NCBI GenBank assembly: GCA_910585415.1 | Contig: CAJUDT010000001.1 | Location: 79,005 to 143,004, forward strand | Length of the DNA: 64,000 nt | Direction: 5' to 3' | Source: an uncultured Flavonifractor sp. | GTDB lineage: Bacteria; Bacillota; Clostridia; Oscillospirales; Oscillospiraceae | Part shown: piece by piece, positions 1 to 8,725 of the stretch | Layout: each line of letters opens with the position of its first letter | Position numbering within the stretch: the first letter of the stretch is position 1 | Notes under the pieces: model-generated | What the model was told of the DNA's origin: nothing | What the model saw: only the letters and a program-made list of their open reading frames with translations | Databases searched by the model: none | Program-made: the position numbers and the translations under genes

Positions 1-69
1 TTTTCTCACCACCAGAGCGCACAGGGCTCCGGCCACCGCAATCGCGGCGACCTTGCCAATTTCCTCCAT
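1..69 (-). CDS. spoIIIAD: Stage III sporulation protein AD, N-terminal fragment
   Basis: Only the first 23 codons lie in the window. They begin at an ATG just after the spoIIIAC stop and read MEEIGKVAAIAVAG, then a hydrophobic stretch, as expected for the first membrane segment of SpoIIIAD. The family forms part of the SpoIIIA-SpoIIQ channel between mother cell and forespore. The call rests mainly on gene order (AA-AB-AC-AD) and on the hydrophobic start. Confidence 0.75.
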   Translation of the reverse strand, partial: MEEIGKVAAIAVAGALCALVVRK

Positions 70-72
70 GAC

Positions 73-267
73 TCACAGCCCAAACAGGCGCTTGACCAGC
101 TCGAACAGCTCGCTGATCTGCTCCACCACCATCATCAGCACCACCACCAGCCCCGCCAGGGTGGTCATGGTGGCCTGTTCCTCCCGCCCCGAGCGGGAGA
201 GCACCTGATTGAGCACCGAAACCAGAATGCCGATGGCGGCGATTCGGAAAATCAAATTCACATCCAA
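73..267 (-). CDS. spoIIIAC: Stage III sporulation protein AC
   Basis: A 64-residue protein with two predicted membrane segments (about residues 5-22 and 33-50) and the start MDVNLIFRIA typical of SpoIIIAC. The length matches the family (about 65-68 residues). It is a small membrane subunit of the SpoIIIA complex made in the mother cell under SigE. It follows spoIIIAB and precedes spoIIIAD by three bases, so it belongs to the same transcript. Confidence 0.93.
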   Translation of the reverse strand: MDVNLIFRIAAIGILVSVLNQVLSRSGREEQATMTTLAGLVVVLMMVVEQISELFELVKRLFGL

Positions 268-306
268 TTTCCATCCCCCTCATGCTTTTTCTTGAAATAA
301 AACTCA

Positions 307-813
307 TTAAAGCAGCAGGATGGCCAGCGCCGCCCCGGCGGCGGTCCCCGTCACCTGATAGACCCGCCCCAGGCGGACCCGCTCCGCCTGAGCCTCCTCC
401 AGCATCCCCTCCAGGGCGCTCCGGGCCTCCCGCAGGGCGGAGCGCTGGCCCTCCCCGTCGTACCGGCCCAAAACCTCCCCCAGGCCCTCCAGGAGCAACC
501 GCTCATCCCCCTTCAGCGGGAACTCTGCCAGCCCCTCCCGCCAGAGCTCTCCCAAGGACCTCTCCCCCAAGTCCGCCAGACCCGCCCGGCAGCGGGCGAA
601 CAGCCTATCCGCCGGAGGCGGGGCCCGCTTGGCCAGGCCCTCCAGCAGCTCCGGCATGGGGGGCAGGCGGAAGGAGAGCTCCCGCTCCATGAGCTCCAAC
701 GCCCCCGCCAGGGCCCGGAGGGTGCGTACGCGCCTCCCCAGTCCCCCGGCGGCCAAAAAACCCAGGGTTGACATACCCCCCGCCACCATCAGGGCCCCCG
801 CCAGCCTCAGCAC
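307..813 (-). CDS. spoIIIAB: Stage III sporulation protein AB
   Basis: A 168-residue protein, close to the 171 residues of B. subtilis SpoIIIAB. It has an N-terminal membrane segment (LRLAGALMVAGGMSTLGFLA), a helical soluble region with the conserved ELMERELSF stretch, and a C-terminal hydrophobic end (GTAAGAALAILLL). I chose the GTG at 813 because a strong ribosome site (GGAGGAAGGG) precedes it and it overlaps the spoIIIAA stop by a few bases, suggesting translational coupling. The family resembles type II secretion GspF and is a membrane part of the SpoIIIA channel. Confidence 0.9.
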   Translation of the reverse strand: MLRLAGALMVAGGMSTLGFLAAGGLGRRVRTLRALAGALELMERELSFRLPPMPELLEGLAKRAPPPADRLFARCRAGLADLGERSLGELWREGLAEFPLKGDERLLLEGLGEVLGRYDGEGQRSALREARSALEGMLEEAQAERVRLGRVYQVTGTAAGAALAILLL

Positions 814-1733
814 GGCCCTTCCTCCAGGGGGGTCACCGTATACCGCCGCACCCCTTCCTCCAGGCGGATGGTCACCACCCGGCCAAAGATTCCCCGGTCC
901 AAAAGGCGGCGGTACAGGGGGCGGCGCCTCAAGTCCTCCAGTCCGGCGGCGTGGGCGGTACACACCAGGGCCACTCCGCAGTTGGAGGCCAGCTCCAGGG
1001 CCTCGATATCCTCCGGGGCGGTGATTTCGTCGGCGGAGAGGACCTGCGGGTTCATCCCCCGCAGGAGCATCAGCAGCCCCACATTTTTGGGGCACCCGTC
1101 CATAACGTCGGTCTGCCGCCCGATGTCGAATTGAGGCACGCCGTTCCACATGCCCGCCAGCTCCCCCCGCTCGTCGGCCACCCCCACCCGCAGGGCGGGC
1201 CGGGCGGAGCCGTCGGACAGGAGGCGAATCAAATCCCGCAGCAGGGTGGTTTTGCCCCACCCCGGCGGGGATAGAATCAGGGTATTTGCCAGCCGCCGCC
1301 CCACCCACAGCCTGTCCAAAACCGGCACAGCCGCGCCGGGGGCCTCGTGGGCAATCCGCAGGGAGAGGGAGGAAATATGCCGCAGGTTGCACACCGCCCC
1401 CTCCTTTACGACGCCGGTGCCGCAGATGCCCATGCGGTGGCCCCCCCGCAGAGTAAAGAAGCCCTCCCGCACCTGGGACAGGGCCGTGTGGGCGGAGGCC
1501 TGGGTAGCCACCTCCAGCACCATCCCCAAATCCTGGGGGCGAATGGGGCCGCTGCACCCCGGTATCCCCCGCTCCCCCTCCGGGAGGACCAGGGAGGGGG
1601 GCCGTCCCGCCCGCAGGCGGAGCTCCTCCGCTCTGGCCTGCGCGGACTGGTCCAGCCGTTCCAAGGGTCCCCGCAGGGCCGGGGGCAGCAGCGCCGCCGC
1701 CTGGCGGAACCGCCGGGTATCCCCATGTATCAT
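807..1733 (-). CDS. spoIIIAA: Stage III sporulation protein AA (ATPase)
   Basis: About 308 residues, the usual size. A Walker A motif (SPPGWGKTT) lies near the middle, followed by the DERGELAG and SADEIT (Walker B region) motifs of the SpoIIIAA/secretion ATPase family. It is the cytosolic ATPase of the mother-cell SpoIIIA complex. The ATG at 1733 is preferred to a GTG at 1742 because AAGGA sits about 10 bases before it. First gene of the operon. Upstream, around 1750-1795, are stretches that loosely fit SigE -10/-35 boxes (CATAGGTAT, GCATAAA), as expected but not convincing alone. Confidence 0.92.
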   Translation of the reverse strand: MIHGDTRRFRQAAALLPPALRGPLERLDQSAQARAEELRLRAGRPPSLVLPEGERGIPGCSGPIRPQDLGMVLEVATQASAHTALSQVREGFFTLRGGHRMGICGTGVVKEGAVCNLRHISSLSLRIAHEAPGAAVPVLDRLWVGRRLANTLILSPPGWGKTTLLRDLIRLLSDGSARPALRVGVADERGELAGMWNGVPQFDIGRQTDVMDGCPKNVGLLMLLRGMNPQVLSADEITAPEDIEALELASNCGVALVCTAHAAGLEDLRRRPLYRRLLDRGIFGRVVTIRLEEGVRRYTVTPLEEGPC

Positions 1734-1806
1734 ACGCCTCACATCCTTCGTGTTCCGGTATGGGATATACCTATGAGTGCTCGTCCCCTTTTATGCCGGG
1801 GGACGC

Positions 1807-1840
1807 AAAAAAGGGGACGCCGCAAGCACACGGCGCCCCC
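1807..1840 (-). terminator. Rho-independent terminator of the sigma/anti-sigma operon
   Basis: On the minus strand a 10-bp stem (GGGGGCGCCG with CGGCGTCCCC, one G-U pair) with an 8-base loop is followed directly by six T. It lies about 45 bases after the stop of the anti-sigma gene. Confidence 0.85.
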
Positions 1841-1884
1841 ATGGACGATTCATGATTCGGTTTTGCGGGCCGCGCCGCAGATGG

Positions 1885-2580
1885 TCACCCCTCCGGGTCC
1901 GTGATGATGAATGTGTTTACCTTCCCGTCGTGGTCTGCAAAATCGACCGCTTCTTCAAAGGCGATTCCCGGAATACTGCTCAGGTCAAACCGGTCCGGGT
2001 CGAAGAGCAGACCGCCGTTCAGCAACACCTTGCCAACGTCCGTCCCCTGCTCCCGGTTCCCGGAGCACTCATACAGCTTGTTGCCCTCGCCGTCGGTAAG
2101 GACCTCCACGGAAAAGGTCTGGCCTCCGGCGGTGAAGGTCCCGCCCTGGTTCCACGCCTCTGTGACATCCTGGTCCTCCTGGCCCTTCTCTCGGAGCATC
2201 ACCCGGCCGTCCTTGGTCAGATAGGCTCCGGCCTCCTCGCCCAGGTTCACGGAGGCCACTGCGTTTTCGGGCAGATCCTGTCCACTGCTGACTTCCGTCC
2301 AGATGGTAACCTCCGTGTCACCGTTATCGCTGCCAATGATCTCCTGCTTGACCTCCTGGGTGCCGAACACCGTGCGGATGCTCTGGAAAAAGGCCCCGCC
2401 GGTGGCGGCGTCGGCGGCAAAGGCGGTACATACCATCAGAGTCAGGCAGGCTGCCACGGCAGCCACGGGGCGCAGGGGGTGAAAACGTTTTGTTTCGTTC
2501 ATGGCTAAAATCTCCTTTTCCACGTCGGCGGAGGCGTGGAGCTTGTCAAAGGTCCTTTGGAACAGTTCCCGTTCGTTCAT
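1885..2580 (-). CDS. Probable anti-sigma factor, membrane-anchored
   Basis: A 231-residue protein (from the Met at 2580; an ATG three codons upstream at 2589 is also possible). The N-terminal 30 residues form a short helical cytoplasmic part (RELFQRTFDKLHASADVEKEIL), followed by one membrane segment (about 43-60: PVAAVAACLTLMVCTAFAA) and an extracytoplasmic domain of about 165 residues. This architecture, and overlap with the upstream ECF sigma gene, fit a transmembrane anti-sigma factor of the DUF4179 type common in Clostridia. The extracellular ligand or trigger cannot be read from sequence. No zinc-binding HxxxCxxC motif is visible. Confidence 0.72.
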   Translation of the reverse strand: MNERELFQRTFDKLHASADVEKEILAMNETKRFHPLRPVAAVAACLTLMVCTAFAADAATGGAFFQSIRTVFGTQEVKQEIIGSDNGDTEVTIWTEVSSGQDLPENAVASVNLGEEAGAYLTKDGRVMLREKGQEDQDVTEAWNQGGTFTAGGQTFSVEVLTDGEGNKLYECSGNREQGTDVGKVLLNGGLLFDPDRFDLSSIPGIAFEEAVDFADHDGKVNTFIITDPEG

Positions 2581-3064
2581 ATTCTTCACACCTCTCTAAC
2601 GCTTGCTTCAGGCACGCCCTTCCCCTGGAAAGGCGGGTGGTAATGGTGGACACCCGGCTGCCCAGAACTGCGGCAATCTGGGCGGCAGAGTAGTCCTCAT
2701 AGTAGTGCATATACAGCACAATGCGGTACTTGGCCGGGAGGGTCATCAGGGCCTGATACAGCCTGCTCTCCTCCGGCTCCAAATCATACTGCGCCAGCTG
2801 CACCTGGTCCAGCTCCACCGTATTGGCGAGGAAGGCCCGATAGGGGGAGGAAAGCCAGCGCTTGCTTTCATTGATTGCCACTCGGATCAGCCAATTCCGA
2901 AGATGCTCCTCACTGTCGAACGCCTTGTTGCTTTTATAGCAGCGAATCAGTACATTTTGTGTGATATCGTCTGCGTCGGTGCAGTTTTTGCAGTAGTTCA
3001 GGGCAATGCGGAAAATTGTATCCTTATACCGCTCCGCCGCCTGCTGAAACCGTTCCGTGTCCAT
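2546..3064 (-). CDS. ECF-type RNA polymerase sigma factor
   Basis: A 172-residue protein with sigma-70 region 2 (about 10-75: YKDTIFRIALNYCKNCTDADDITQNVL) and region 4 (about 110-160: LPAKYRIVLYMHYYEDYSAAQIAAVLG, a helix-turn-helix). The ATG at 3064 is chosen because GGAGGTGGGC precedes it. The 3' end overlaps the anti-sigma gene by about 35 bases, typical of co-translated sigma/anti-sigma pairs. The regulon is unknown; such pairs often respond to cell-envelope stress. Confidence 0.93.
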   Translation of the reverse strand: MDTERFQQAAERYKDTIFRIALNYCKNCTDADDITQNVLIRCYKSNKAFDSEEHLRNWLIRVAINESKRWLSSPYRAFLANTVELDQVQLAQYDLEPEESRLYQALMTLPAKYRIVLYMHYYEDYSAAQIAAVLGSRVSTITTRLSRGRACLKQALERCEEYERTGTVPKDL

Positions 3065-3156
3065 GCCGCCCACCTCCTTTCGTGCGGTCCGGTGCTGTGC
3101 CTTCACAAGGAATACCCGCGAAAACCGGAAATTGTCTCACCCTCGGGAAAATTTTT

Positions 3157-3192
3157 CGGCCCGGCCTGTACTACTCTGCACAGACCGGGCCG
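3157..3192. terminator. GC-rich hairpin downstream of lgt
   Basis: An inverted repeat (CGGCCCGG...CCGGGCCG, extended by CTG/CAG) lies just past the lgt stop. The T-tract is imperfect (AAAAATTTT after the stem on the minus strand), so it is only a probable terminator. Confidence 0.55.
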
Positions 3193-3198
3193 GTTTGT

Positions 3199-4401
3199 CT
3201 ATTCCTCGGGCGGCTGCTCCGCTGGAGCTTCCGCTTCCGTTTGGGGTTCTGGGGTCCCTTCCGTTTCCGGCTGGGCGGCTTCACCGGAAGAAGGGGGCTC
3301 CGCCGGTTTGTCCCCCTTCAAGGCCTCACCCTCCAGGTGGGTCATGACTTGGTCCAAATCCTCCCGCTCCCGCAGGGCGGCAATCAGCTCGCCGACTTCC
3401 TCCTGAGGCGTCTCCGGCGGGAGGGCGTACTCCTCGATATAGCTCCCAGCGGCCCCCAGAGTCTTTTTCAAGCGGCGTACCCACGCCTGAGCGGCGCTCC
3501 CCTCCAGGTACACCAGGGCGGTCCGCTTGCTCTCATCCTTCAGCCGGAGCTGGTTGACGTACAGGGCGTCCAGGCCATGCCTGCGGAAGCCCAGCTCCAC
3601 AATCAAAAGCACAATGGCAGCGGCGGCGGTGATGATGCCGAATACCTGAGACACCCGGATGGAGGTATTGAAGAAGTACAGGCTGTCCGTGCGCATCCCC
3701 TCGATGAAGGCCCGTCCTACGCCATACCAGGCAAAATAGCTCAGGAACATCTGCCCGTCAAACTTCCGCCAGTGCTTGGACACCCACCACAGCACCAGCA
3801 GGCCCAGCAGGTTCCAAAGAGACTCATAGAGAAACGTGGGGTGGACCTCCACATACTGCATGGCGTCCCCCACCTGCTCGTAGATGCCCATGCGCCAGGG
3901 CAGGTCCGTGGGTCCGCCATAGCACTCGATGTTGACAAAATTGCCCCAGCGGCCCACCGACTGGCCAATCAGCAGGCCGAACACCCCCAGGTCCGCAAAG
4001 GCCAGGAATTTAATTTTCCGCACCTTGCAGAACACCAGCAGGGTCAGCGCCGCCGCAATGACGCCCCCATAGATGGCAAGCCCTCCGTCCCAGATACGGA
4101 CCATAGCCGCAAAGTCCAATCCTCCGCCGGCGGTCCGGTAGCGGTCCAGGTAAAAAATAATGTAGTACAGCCGCGCCCCAAGGATGGCCAGGGGCACGGC
4201 GAAGAAGAGCAGGTCAATGATATCATCCGGCTTGATGCCGAACGCATGGGCCCGGCGGGTACAGTAGAACACGGCCAGCAGGAATCCGGCGGCAATGATA
4301 ATGCCATACCAGTACACCGGCCAGTCGATTCCCGGAATGCGGAAGGCCTCCCGGTTCAGCATAAACTCCAGCCCCAGGCCAGGAAAGGAAACGGTACCCA
4401 T
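3199..4401 (-). CDS. lgt: Prolipoprotein diacylglyceryl transferase with extended tail
   Basis: A 400-residue protein; residues 1-280 carry the multi-pass membrane core of Lgt, with the signature GRWGNFVNIECYG and the late motif GVGRAFIEGMRTDS. Lgt moves diacylglycerol from phosphatidylglycerol onto the lipobox cysteine of prolipoproteins. The start at 4401 overlaps the upstream stop (TGATG). About 110 residues follow the last membrane helix: a mixed-charge region and then a Pro/Glu-rich end (PEPQTEAEAPAEQPPEE). Common Lgt proteins stop near 270-290 residues, so this tail is an addition. It is the last gene of an operon with two M16-type peptidases. Confidence 0.95.
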   Translation of the reverse strand: MGTVSFPGLGLEFMLNREAFRIPGIDWPVYWYGIIIAAGFLLAVFYCTRRAHAFGIKPDDIIDLLFFAVPLAILGARLYYIIFYLDRYRTAGGGLDFAAMVRIWDGGLAIYGGVIAAALTLLVFCKVRKIKFLAFADLGVFGLLIGQSVGRWGNFVNIECYGGPTDLPWRMGIYEQVGDAMQYVEVHPTFLYESLWNLLGLLVLWWVSKHWRKFDGQMFLSYFAWYGVGRAFIEGMRTDSLYFFNTSIRVSQVFGIITAAAAIVLLIVELGFRRHGLDALYVNQLRLKDESKRTALVYLEGSAAQAWVRRLKKTLGAAGSYIEEYALPPETPQEEVGELIAALREREDLDQVMTHLEGEALKGDKPAEPPSSGEAAQPETEGTPEPQTEAEAPAEQPPEE

Positions 4402-5678
4402 CACGCTCCCTCCTTGGGCCGGACCACCGCCAGGGCGCACCGCTCCGGCGTGACTACGGCCTTGAGGTATTCCTCCACATGGCGGCGCTGGATGCTCTCG
4501 AATGCCTGGGGGAAGCTCAAAAATTCAAAGCCCGCAAAATGCCCCTGCGCCAGCTCAATACACAGATTCTCGAAGGAGTTGAGCCCCTGGACTCTGGCCC
4601 CGTACATGCCCTTTTTCAGGCGGTTGAACAGGGACTCGTCCACGCCCTCCCGGGCGATGCGCGCCGCCTCGTCTAGGACCGCTTCCCGGACCGCGGCGGG
4701 GTCCCGGCTCTCTCCGCCCGCCGCCAGCAGGGCACAGCCGGGGTAATACTCCACGCCATAGCCGAAATTCTTGTTGATGAGCCCCAGACGGTACAGCTTG
4801 GCGTACAGGGGGGAGGAATTGCCCAACAGCGCCTCGCAGGCCAGGGCGCCCAGAAGCTGGAGCCGCAGGCGCTCCGGGCCGTTCTCGGCGGGGTCCGCCT
4901 TAAAGCCCAGCTGGAAAATGGGGGTGGAGACCTCCATGCGCAGCTCCTTGCCGGAGGAGGCCGCTGTCCCCGTCTCCTTGCCGCCGTAGTCCCGCTCAAT
5001 GCGCCCGCCGGGGTCCTTGGGGAGTATTTCCCGGGCAATCTCCACCACCCGCTCCGGGTCCACGTCCCCCGCCACGGTCAGGACCATGTTGGAGGGGGTA
5101 TAAAATGCCTTGTGGCAGGCGTAGAGGGTGTCTGCCGTGATATGGGAGATGGACTCCTGCGTGCCCGCAATGGAGACCTGTATGGGGTGGTGGTCAAACA
5201 AGCTCTCCATCAGGGCATAAAACACCTGATTGTCCGGGTCATCCTCCACCATGCGGATTTCCTGGCCAATGATGCCCTGTTCCTTGTCCACGCTCTCCTG
5301 CGTGAAGTAGGGAATGGATACGAAGGACAGCAGGACCTTCAAGTTTTCATAAAATTTTTCGGTGCTCTCAAAGTAGTACCCGGTCATAGCGGAGCTGGTA
5401 AAGGCGTTGGGGGACGCCCCGTTTGCCGCCAGAATCTGGAGGGCGTTGCCGTCCTCGGTGTCGAACATTTTGTGCTCCAGGAAGTGGGCCACACCAGCGG
5501 GGGTGTCCCGCCATGTCCCATCCAGGTAAAATTTCATATCCATACCGCCGTAGCAGGTGGCAAAAAAGGCATAGCTCTTTTGAAAGCCCGGCTTCTGGTC
5601 CACGTAGATGTGAAGGCCGTTGTCCAACTGGGCATGGGCAATCGTCTCTCCAACCTTGGGGTATTCCTTGCGTACCAT
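4401..5678 (-). CDS. M16-family zinc peptidase, YmfH-like
   Basis: A 425-residue protein. The inverted zinc motif HxxEH appears as HFLEH near residue 70, with the later Glu in the EQGIIGQEI region, so it looks catalytically competent. The N-terminal half is a typical M16 (insulinase/processing peptidase) domain and the C-terminal half the inactive partner fold. The Met at 5678 is preceded by AAAGGAG. It sits directly behind a second M16-like gene lacking the zinc motif; such YmfF/YmfH pairs usually act as a heterodimer. Substrate unknown. Confidence 0.88.
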   Translation of the reverse strand: MVRKEYPKVGETIAHAQLDNGLHIYVDQKPGFQKSYAFFATCYGGMDMKFYLDGTWRDTPAGVAHFLEHKMFDTEDGNALQILAANGASPNAFTSSAMTGYYFESTEKFYENLKVLLSFVSIPYFTQESVDKEQGIIGQEIRMVEDDPDNQVFYALMESLFDHHPIQVSIAGTQESISHITADTLYACHKAFYTPSNMVLTVAGDVDPERVVEIAREILPKDPGGRIERDYGGKETGTAASSGKELRMEVSTPIFQLGFKADPAENGPERLRLQLLGALACEALLGNSSPLYAKLYRLGLINKNFGYGVEYYPGCALLAAGGESRDPAAVREAVLDEAARIAREGVDESLFNRLKKGMYGARVQGLNSFENLCIELAQGHFAGFEFLSFPQAFESIQRRHVEEYLKAVVTPERCALAVVRPKEGA

Positions 5679-5683
5679 CCGGC

Positions 5684-6958
5684 TCACTCCTTTCCCTTCA
5701 AGAAATATACGGTGTCCAGGGCCAGCTTTTGGGCGGCGGCTGTGACCTGCTCCCGGCTGACCCGCTCCACCCGCTGGGCCAGGGCCTCCGGGTCCTCGCT
5801 CAGTCCGGCGGCGGACTGACCCAGCCAGTAATCCTCCAGCCTCCCCTGGCTGTCCAGGGTGGTCCTGAGGGTGCTCACCACCGAGCGGCGGGCCCACTCC
5901 AGCTCCTCGTCGCTGAACTCGCCCTTTTGACAGGCGGCAAGCTGGGCCAGAATCTCCCGCTTGGCTTCCTCCACCTTGCCGAACTCCACCCCGGAGGCCA
6001 CCAGCATCACGTCCTTGTATTTCATCAGCCCCGAGCTGGCGTAGTAGCACAGGGACAGGCGCTCCCGGACGTTCATAAAGAGCTTGGAGGTGGTGGTGCC
6101 GCCATAGACGGCGTTCACCAGGGTCAGCGCCGGGTAATCCTCGCTCCAGGCGTCGCAGCCGGTGCGGAAGCCCATGGAGAGCTTGCCCTGGGTCACGTCC
6201 AGGGCTTCCTCCACCACCTTGGGCTCCGCCGGTGCGGCATGGCCCGCCGGACGAGCGGGAACCGTACGCACAGCGCCCTTGGGCAGGTCCGCCAGAGCGG
6301 AGGAGAGGGCGCTCTGTACCCGGTCCCCGCTGGCGCTGCCGCAGTAGTAGAGCTCCACCGGGGCGTGGTTAAGCATAGCCTGCCAGCAGTCCCACAGGGC
6401 GTCGTTGGTAATCGCGGCGGCAGACTCCTCGCTGCCCAGCTTGTCCACCCCAAAGGGCTCCCCCGCGCACATCTCGGCCACCACCCGGATTTGGGCATAC
6501 TGGCGCTTATCGTTGACCTGGGCGCGGATGCGGTCGATGAGGTTGGCCTTCTCCCCCTCCAAGTATTCCGGAGTAAAGCGGCCGTTCTGGGTGCGGGGGC
6601 GGAGCACCAGCTCTCCCAGCAGCGCCGCCGCCCGCTCCAGCAGGGGTTCCCCCTCCAGGGTGTAGGCGTCATCGAGAAAGCTCCCCACAAAGCCCACGCA
6701 CTGAGTCTCCCCCTTCTTACGGACCATGGGCTCTAACGCGCCGCCGTAGAGCTCGTCCAGGGCGGCGGAGAGGGCTTCCATATCCGGGTGGGCCTCGGTG
6801 CCCCGCCGGAGGACCGCCGGGACCAGGGCGTTGCAGGAGGCCGTCTGTTCCTCCAGAGGCAGCAGGAATTGCAGGCCCAGCACGGCCGATTTGAATTTGT
6901 CCGTATGCACCGCCGTCAGGTGGACGCCGGGAAAAAGTTCCGTTCGAGTGACTTCCAT
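5684..6958 (-). CDS. M16-like peptidase partner protein, YmfF-like
   Basis: A 424-residue protein starting MEVTRTELFPGVHLTAVHTDKFK, similar in layout to its neighbour but without HxxEH at the expected place (SCNALVPAVLRRGT instead). It should therefore be the non-catalytic half of a two-subunit M16 peptidase. The start at 6958 is chosen for its match to the family N-terminus and an AAAGGA upstream. The next gene begins six bases after its stop. Confidence 0.85.
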   Translation of the reverse strand: MEVTRTELFPGVHLTAVHTDKFKSAVLGLQFLLPLEEQTASCNALVPAVLRRGTEAHPDMEALSAALDELYGGALEPMVRKKGETQCVGFVGSFLDDAYTLEGEPLLERAAALLGELVLRPRTQNGRFTPEYLEGEKANLIDRIRAQVNDKRQYAQIRVVAEMCAGEPFGVDKLGSEESAAAITNDALWDCWQAMLNHAPVELYYCGSASGDRVQSALSSALADLPKGAVRTVPARPAGHAAPAEPKVVEEALDVTQGKLSMGFRTGCDAWSEDYPALTLVNAVYGGTTTSKLFMNVRERLSLCYYASSGLMKYKDVMLVASGVEFGKVEEAKREILAQLAACQKGEFSDEELEWARRSVVSTLRTTLDSQGRLEDYWLGQSAAGLSEDPEALAQRVERVSREQVTAAAQKLALDTVYFLKGKE

Positions 6959-7074
6959 CCGTTTCGTTCCGTCCTTTCTATCTTCGGTCTGGTAAGCGTT
7001 CACAGGGGTATTATACATCATTTTTCGCCGTTTGACACCCCGGAAATGGCGTGATTCCTATTTTTCCTTCGTCA

Positions 7075-7103
7075 TTGACTTTTTGCTCGATTTATGCTAT
7101 ATT
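7075..7103 (+). promoter_or_regulatory. Promoter of the small membrane protein genes
   Basis: TTGACT, a 17-base spacer, then TATATT (followed by ATAGG) precede the gene at 7147 by about 45 bases in an AT-rich stretch. This is a good vegetative SigA-type match. Confidence 0.75.
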
Positions 7104-7146
7104 ATAGGCGTAAATTTTATCAAAATTGTACAGGAACGTGACCGTC

Positions 7147-7650
7147 ATGAAGCATACCCGCAGGCTCCGGTTCACGGCGGCAATTTCATGTGTGCTCCTG
7201 CTGGCCGCCGCGCTTGTTTTCTTCTATACCAGGGGCAAACACCCCAAAACGGTCCCCATCGACGCGGAGACCGCCGCTGTCTATGCCAAGTACGAGGTCC
7301 AAATTCCCGGTAGTGGGACTGCGCCTGTCACCGCTCTGGATATCCTGCCCCTCTGCGAAGAGGTGGAGCAGCAGAACCTGAACGGCTCCGTGCTCATTAC
7401 CTGCGCCTCTCAGGCGCTCCCCGGTCTCCTGCCCCAGTGCCAGTCCCTGGATGAGCTCTATTTGATTCGCTCTGAAAACTATCAGACCCTCGGCATCGTC
7501 TATACCGCCTATGACGGGGCGCAGGTCCATTTGACCTATGGAGCGGACGGCTTGCTTGACAAGCTAATCTACGATGAGGCCCGTGATATAGCCGCCTACC
7601 TCTCTCGGGACAAGCAGGAGTACTACCTCAACTTCCGAAATGGCTCATAG
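7147..7650 (+). CDS. Hypothetical protein with N-terminal membrane anchor
   Basis: A 167-residue protein with a positively charged start (MKHTRRLR), one membrane segment (about 9-26) and an extracytoplasmic domain of about 140 residues. No family is recognised. The start MKHTRR is preferred to an earlier Met at 7126 because CAGGAACG lies upstream and it gives a normal signal-anchor. It is the first of three consecutive small anchored proteins. Confidence 0.7.
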   Translation: MKHTRRLRFTAAISCVLLLAAALVFFYTRGKHPKTVPIDAETAAVYAKYEVQIPGSGTAPVTALDILPLCEEVEQQNLNGSVLITCASQALPGLLPQCQSLDELYLIRSENYQTLGIVYTAYDGAQVHLTYGADGLLDKLIYDEARDIAAYLSRDKQEYYLNFRNGS

Positions 7651-7678
7651 CCCGATGTAAAAGCAGGGAGGTCAAAAG

Positions 7679-8086
7679 ATGAACACAAACCATACTTCCA
7701 AATCCAGCCGTATCGTCCTCATCCTAGCGTTCTGTCTCTTTTGTTCCGTGCTCCTGAACGTAATCCAGTTCTCCGCCGCCCACGACCAGCCGGTCTCTGC
7801 GCACCGTACCGTTGGCACATACTGCACCAACAACATGCTGCCATCCGGCGAATATCTGGTGCTCGACCAGGAAAGCCGTTACTGCCGGTATGTTCAGTTA
7901 GAGGGGATTCTTGACAGCGGGAGCTATCGGGAAGAGCAGCAAGGGCAGTATGCGCTTCTGTCCGATACAGGGGAGCCCTTCTCAATTTTGATTGTTGATG
8001 ACACCGCTTATCTGTTTTCTGGCGGAGGCTTGACCGCCTATTCCAAACTATCCGATGTTCCTACATATATCAACGTGCCGGAGTGA
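7679..8086 (+). CDS. Hypothetical protein with N-terminal membrane anchor
   Basis: A 135-residue protein with a Ser/Thr-rich start, one hydrophobic segment (about 12-30: IVLILAFCLFCSVLLNVIQF) and a small extracytoplasmic domain with a pair of cysteines (C49, C69 approx). The domain has a repeated beta-strand feel (YLVLDQESRYCRYVQLEG, FSILIVDDTAYLFSGGG). A clear AGGGAGG ribosome site precedes it. No family is recognised. Confidence 0.7.
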   Translation: MNTNHTSKSSRIVLILAFCLFCSVLLNVIQFSAAHDQPVSAHRTVGTYCTNNMLPSGEYLVLDQESRYCRYVQLEGILDSGSYREEQQGQYALLSDTGEPFSILIVDDTAYLFSGGGLTAYSKLSDVPTYINVPE

Positions 8087-8211
8087 CGGACCGGCAATCA
8101 ATCTGAATCATAAAACCAACCTGCCGCAATAGGCGGATATACTGCGGGCCATCGTATACAATCACAATACCAAGCGGTGGGGATAACTTCCAGTGAAAGT
8201 GAGTGAGTTTT

Positions 8212-8694
8212 ATGAGCACATCCGACAAAAGTTCGAACCAAACCACACCGAAACCCCGCCTAGCGAAACACCATATTGTTATTATCGTTTTATGTGCGGT
8301 ACTGGTCCTCTTGTTCTGTCCTAAAAAATTGAGCTGGCTGATTTCGATAGACAATGTCATGTATTATGAGTGTCAAACAGACTTCGACAGCGAGTTTCAA
8401 CGGGAGGCTGATGTGGAAGCCTTTCGTGACAAAATAGAGGACACTTGGGTAATCTGGACAGGGTGGGTACACTATATTCCAGGAGACTGCTTCACGGTCT
8501 ATCTGTTTTCCGAGCATACGCTTATGGGATATATACAGGGTCTTTCCGGGGAAGCCAGCGGGATCCTGTCCATCTTTGGAAATGCGTTGAACAATGAACA
8601 TACGCTCTATCTGCCGTGGTTTGGCACTGCATTACGGTATCAATGCCTCAACCGCACATCGAAAGAATTGATTCCAGACTTTTGGCAGGACTGA
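8212..8694 (+). CDS. Hypothetical membrane-anchored protein
   Basis: A 160-residue protein with a Lys/Pro-rich cytoplasmic start, one membrane segment (about 22-38: HIVIIVLCAVLVLLF) and an acidic, aromatic extracytoplasmic part (CQTDFDSEFQREADVEAFRDK; DTWVIWTGWVHY). The start could also be a GTG at 8203. Lower GC than the surroundings. No family recognised; its position behind two other small anchored proteins suggests one transcript. Confidence 0.65.
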   Translation: MSTSDKSSNQTTPKPRLAKHHIVIIVLCAVLVLLFCPKKLSWLISIDNVMYYECQTDFDSEFQREADVEAFRDKIEDTWVIWTGWVHYIPGDCFTVYLFSEHTLMGYIQGLSGEASGILSIFGNALNNEHTLYLPWFGTALRYQCLNRTSKELIPDFWQD

Positions 8695-8725
8695 GATTCA
8701 TGTGTTCGTTTCCTCTGGCATAAGG

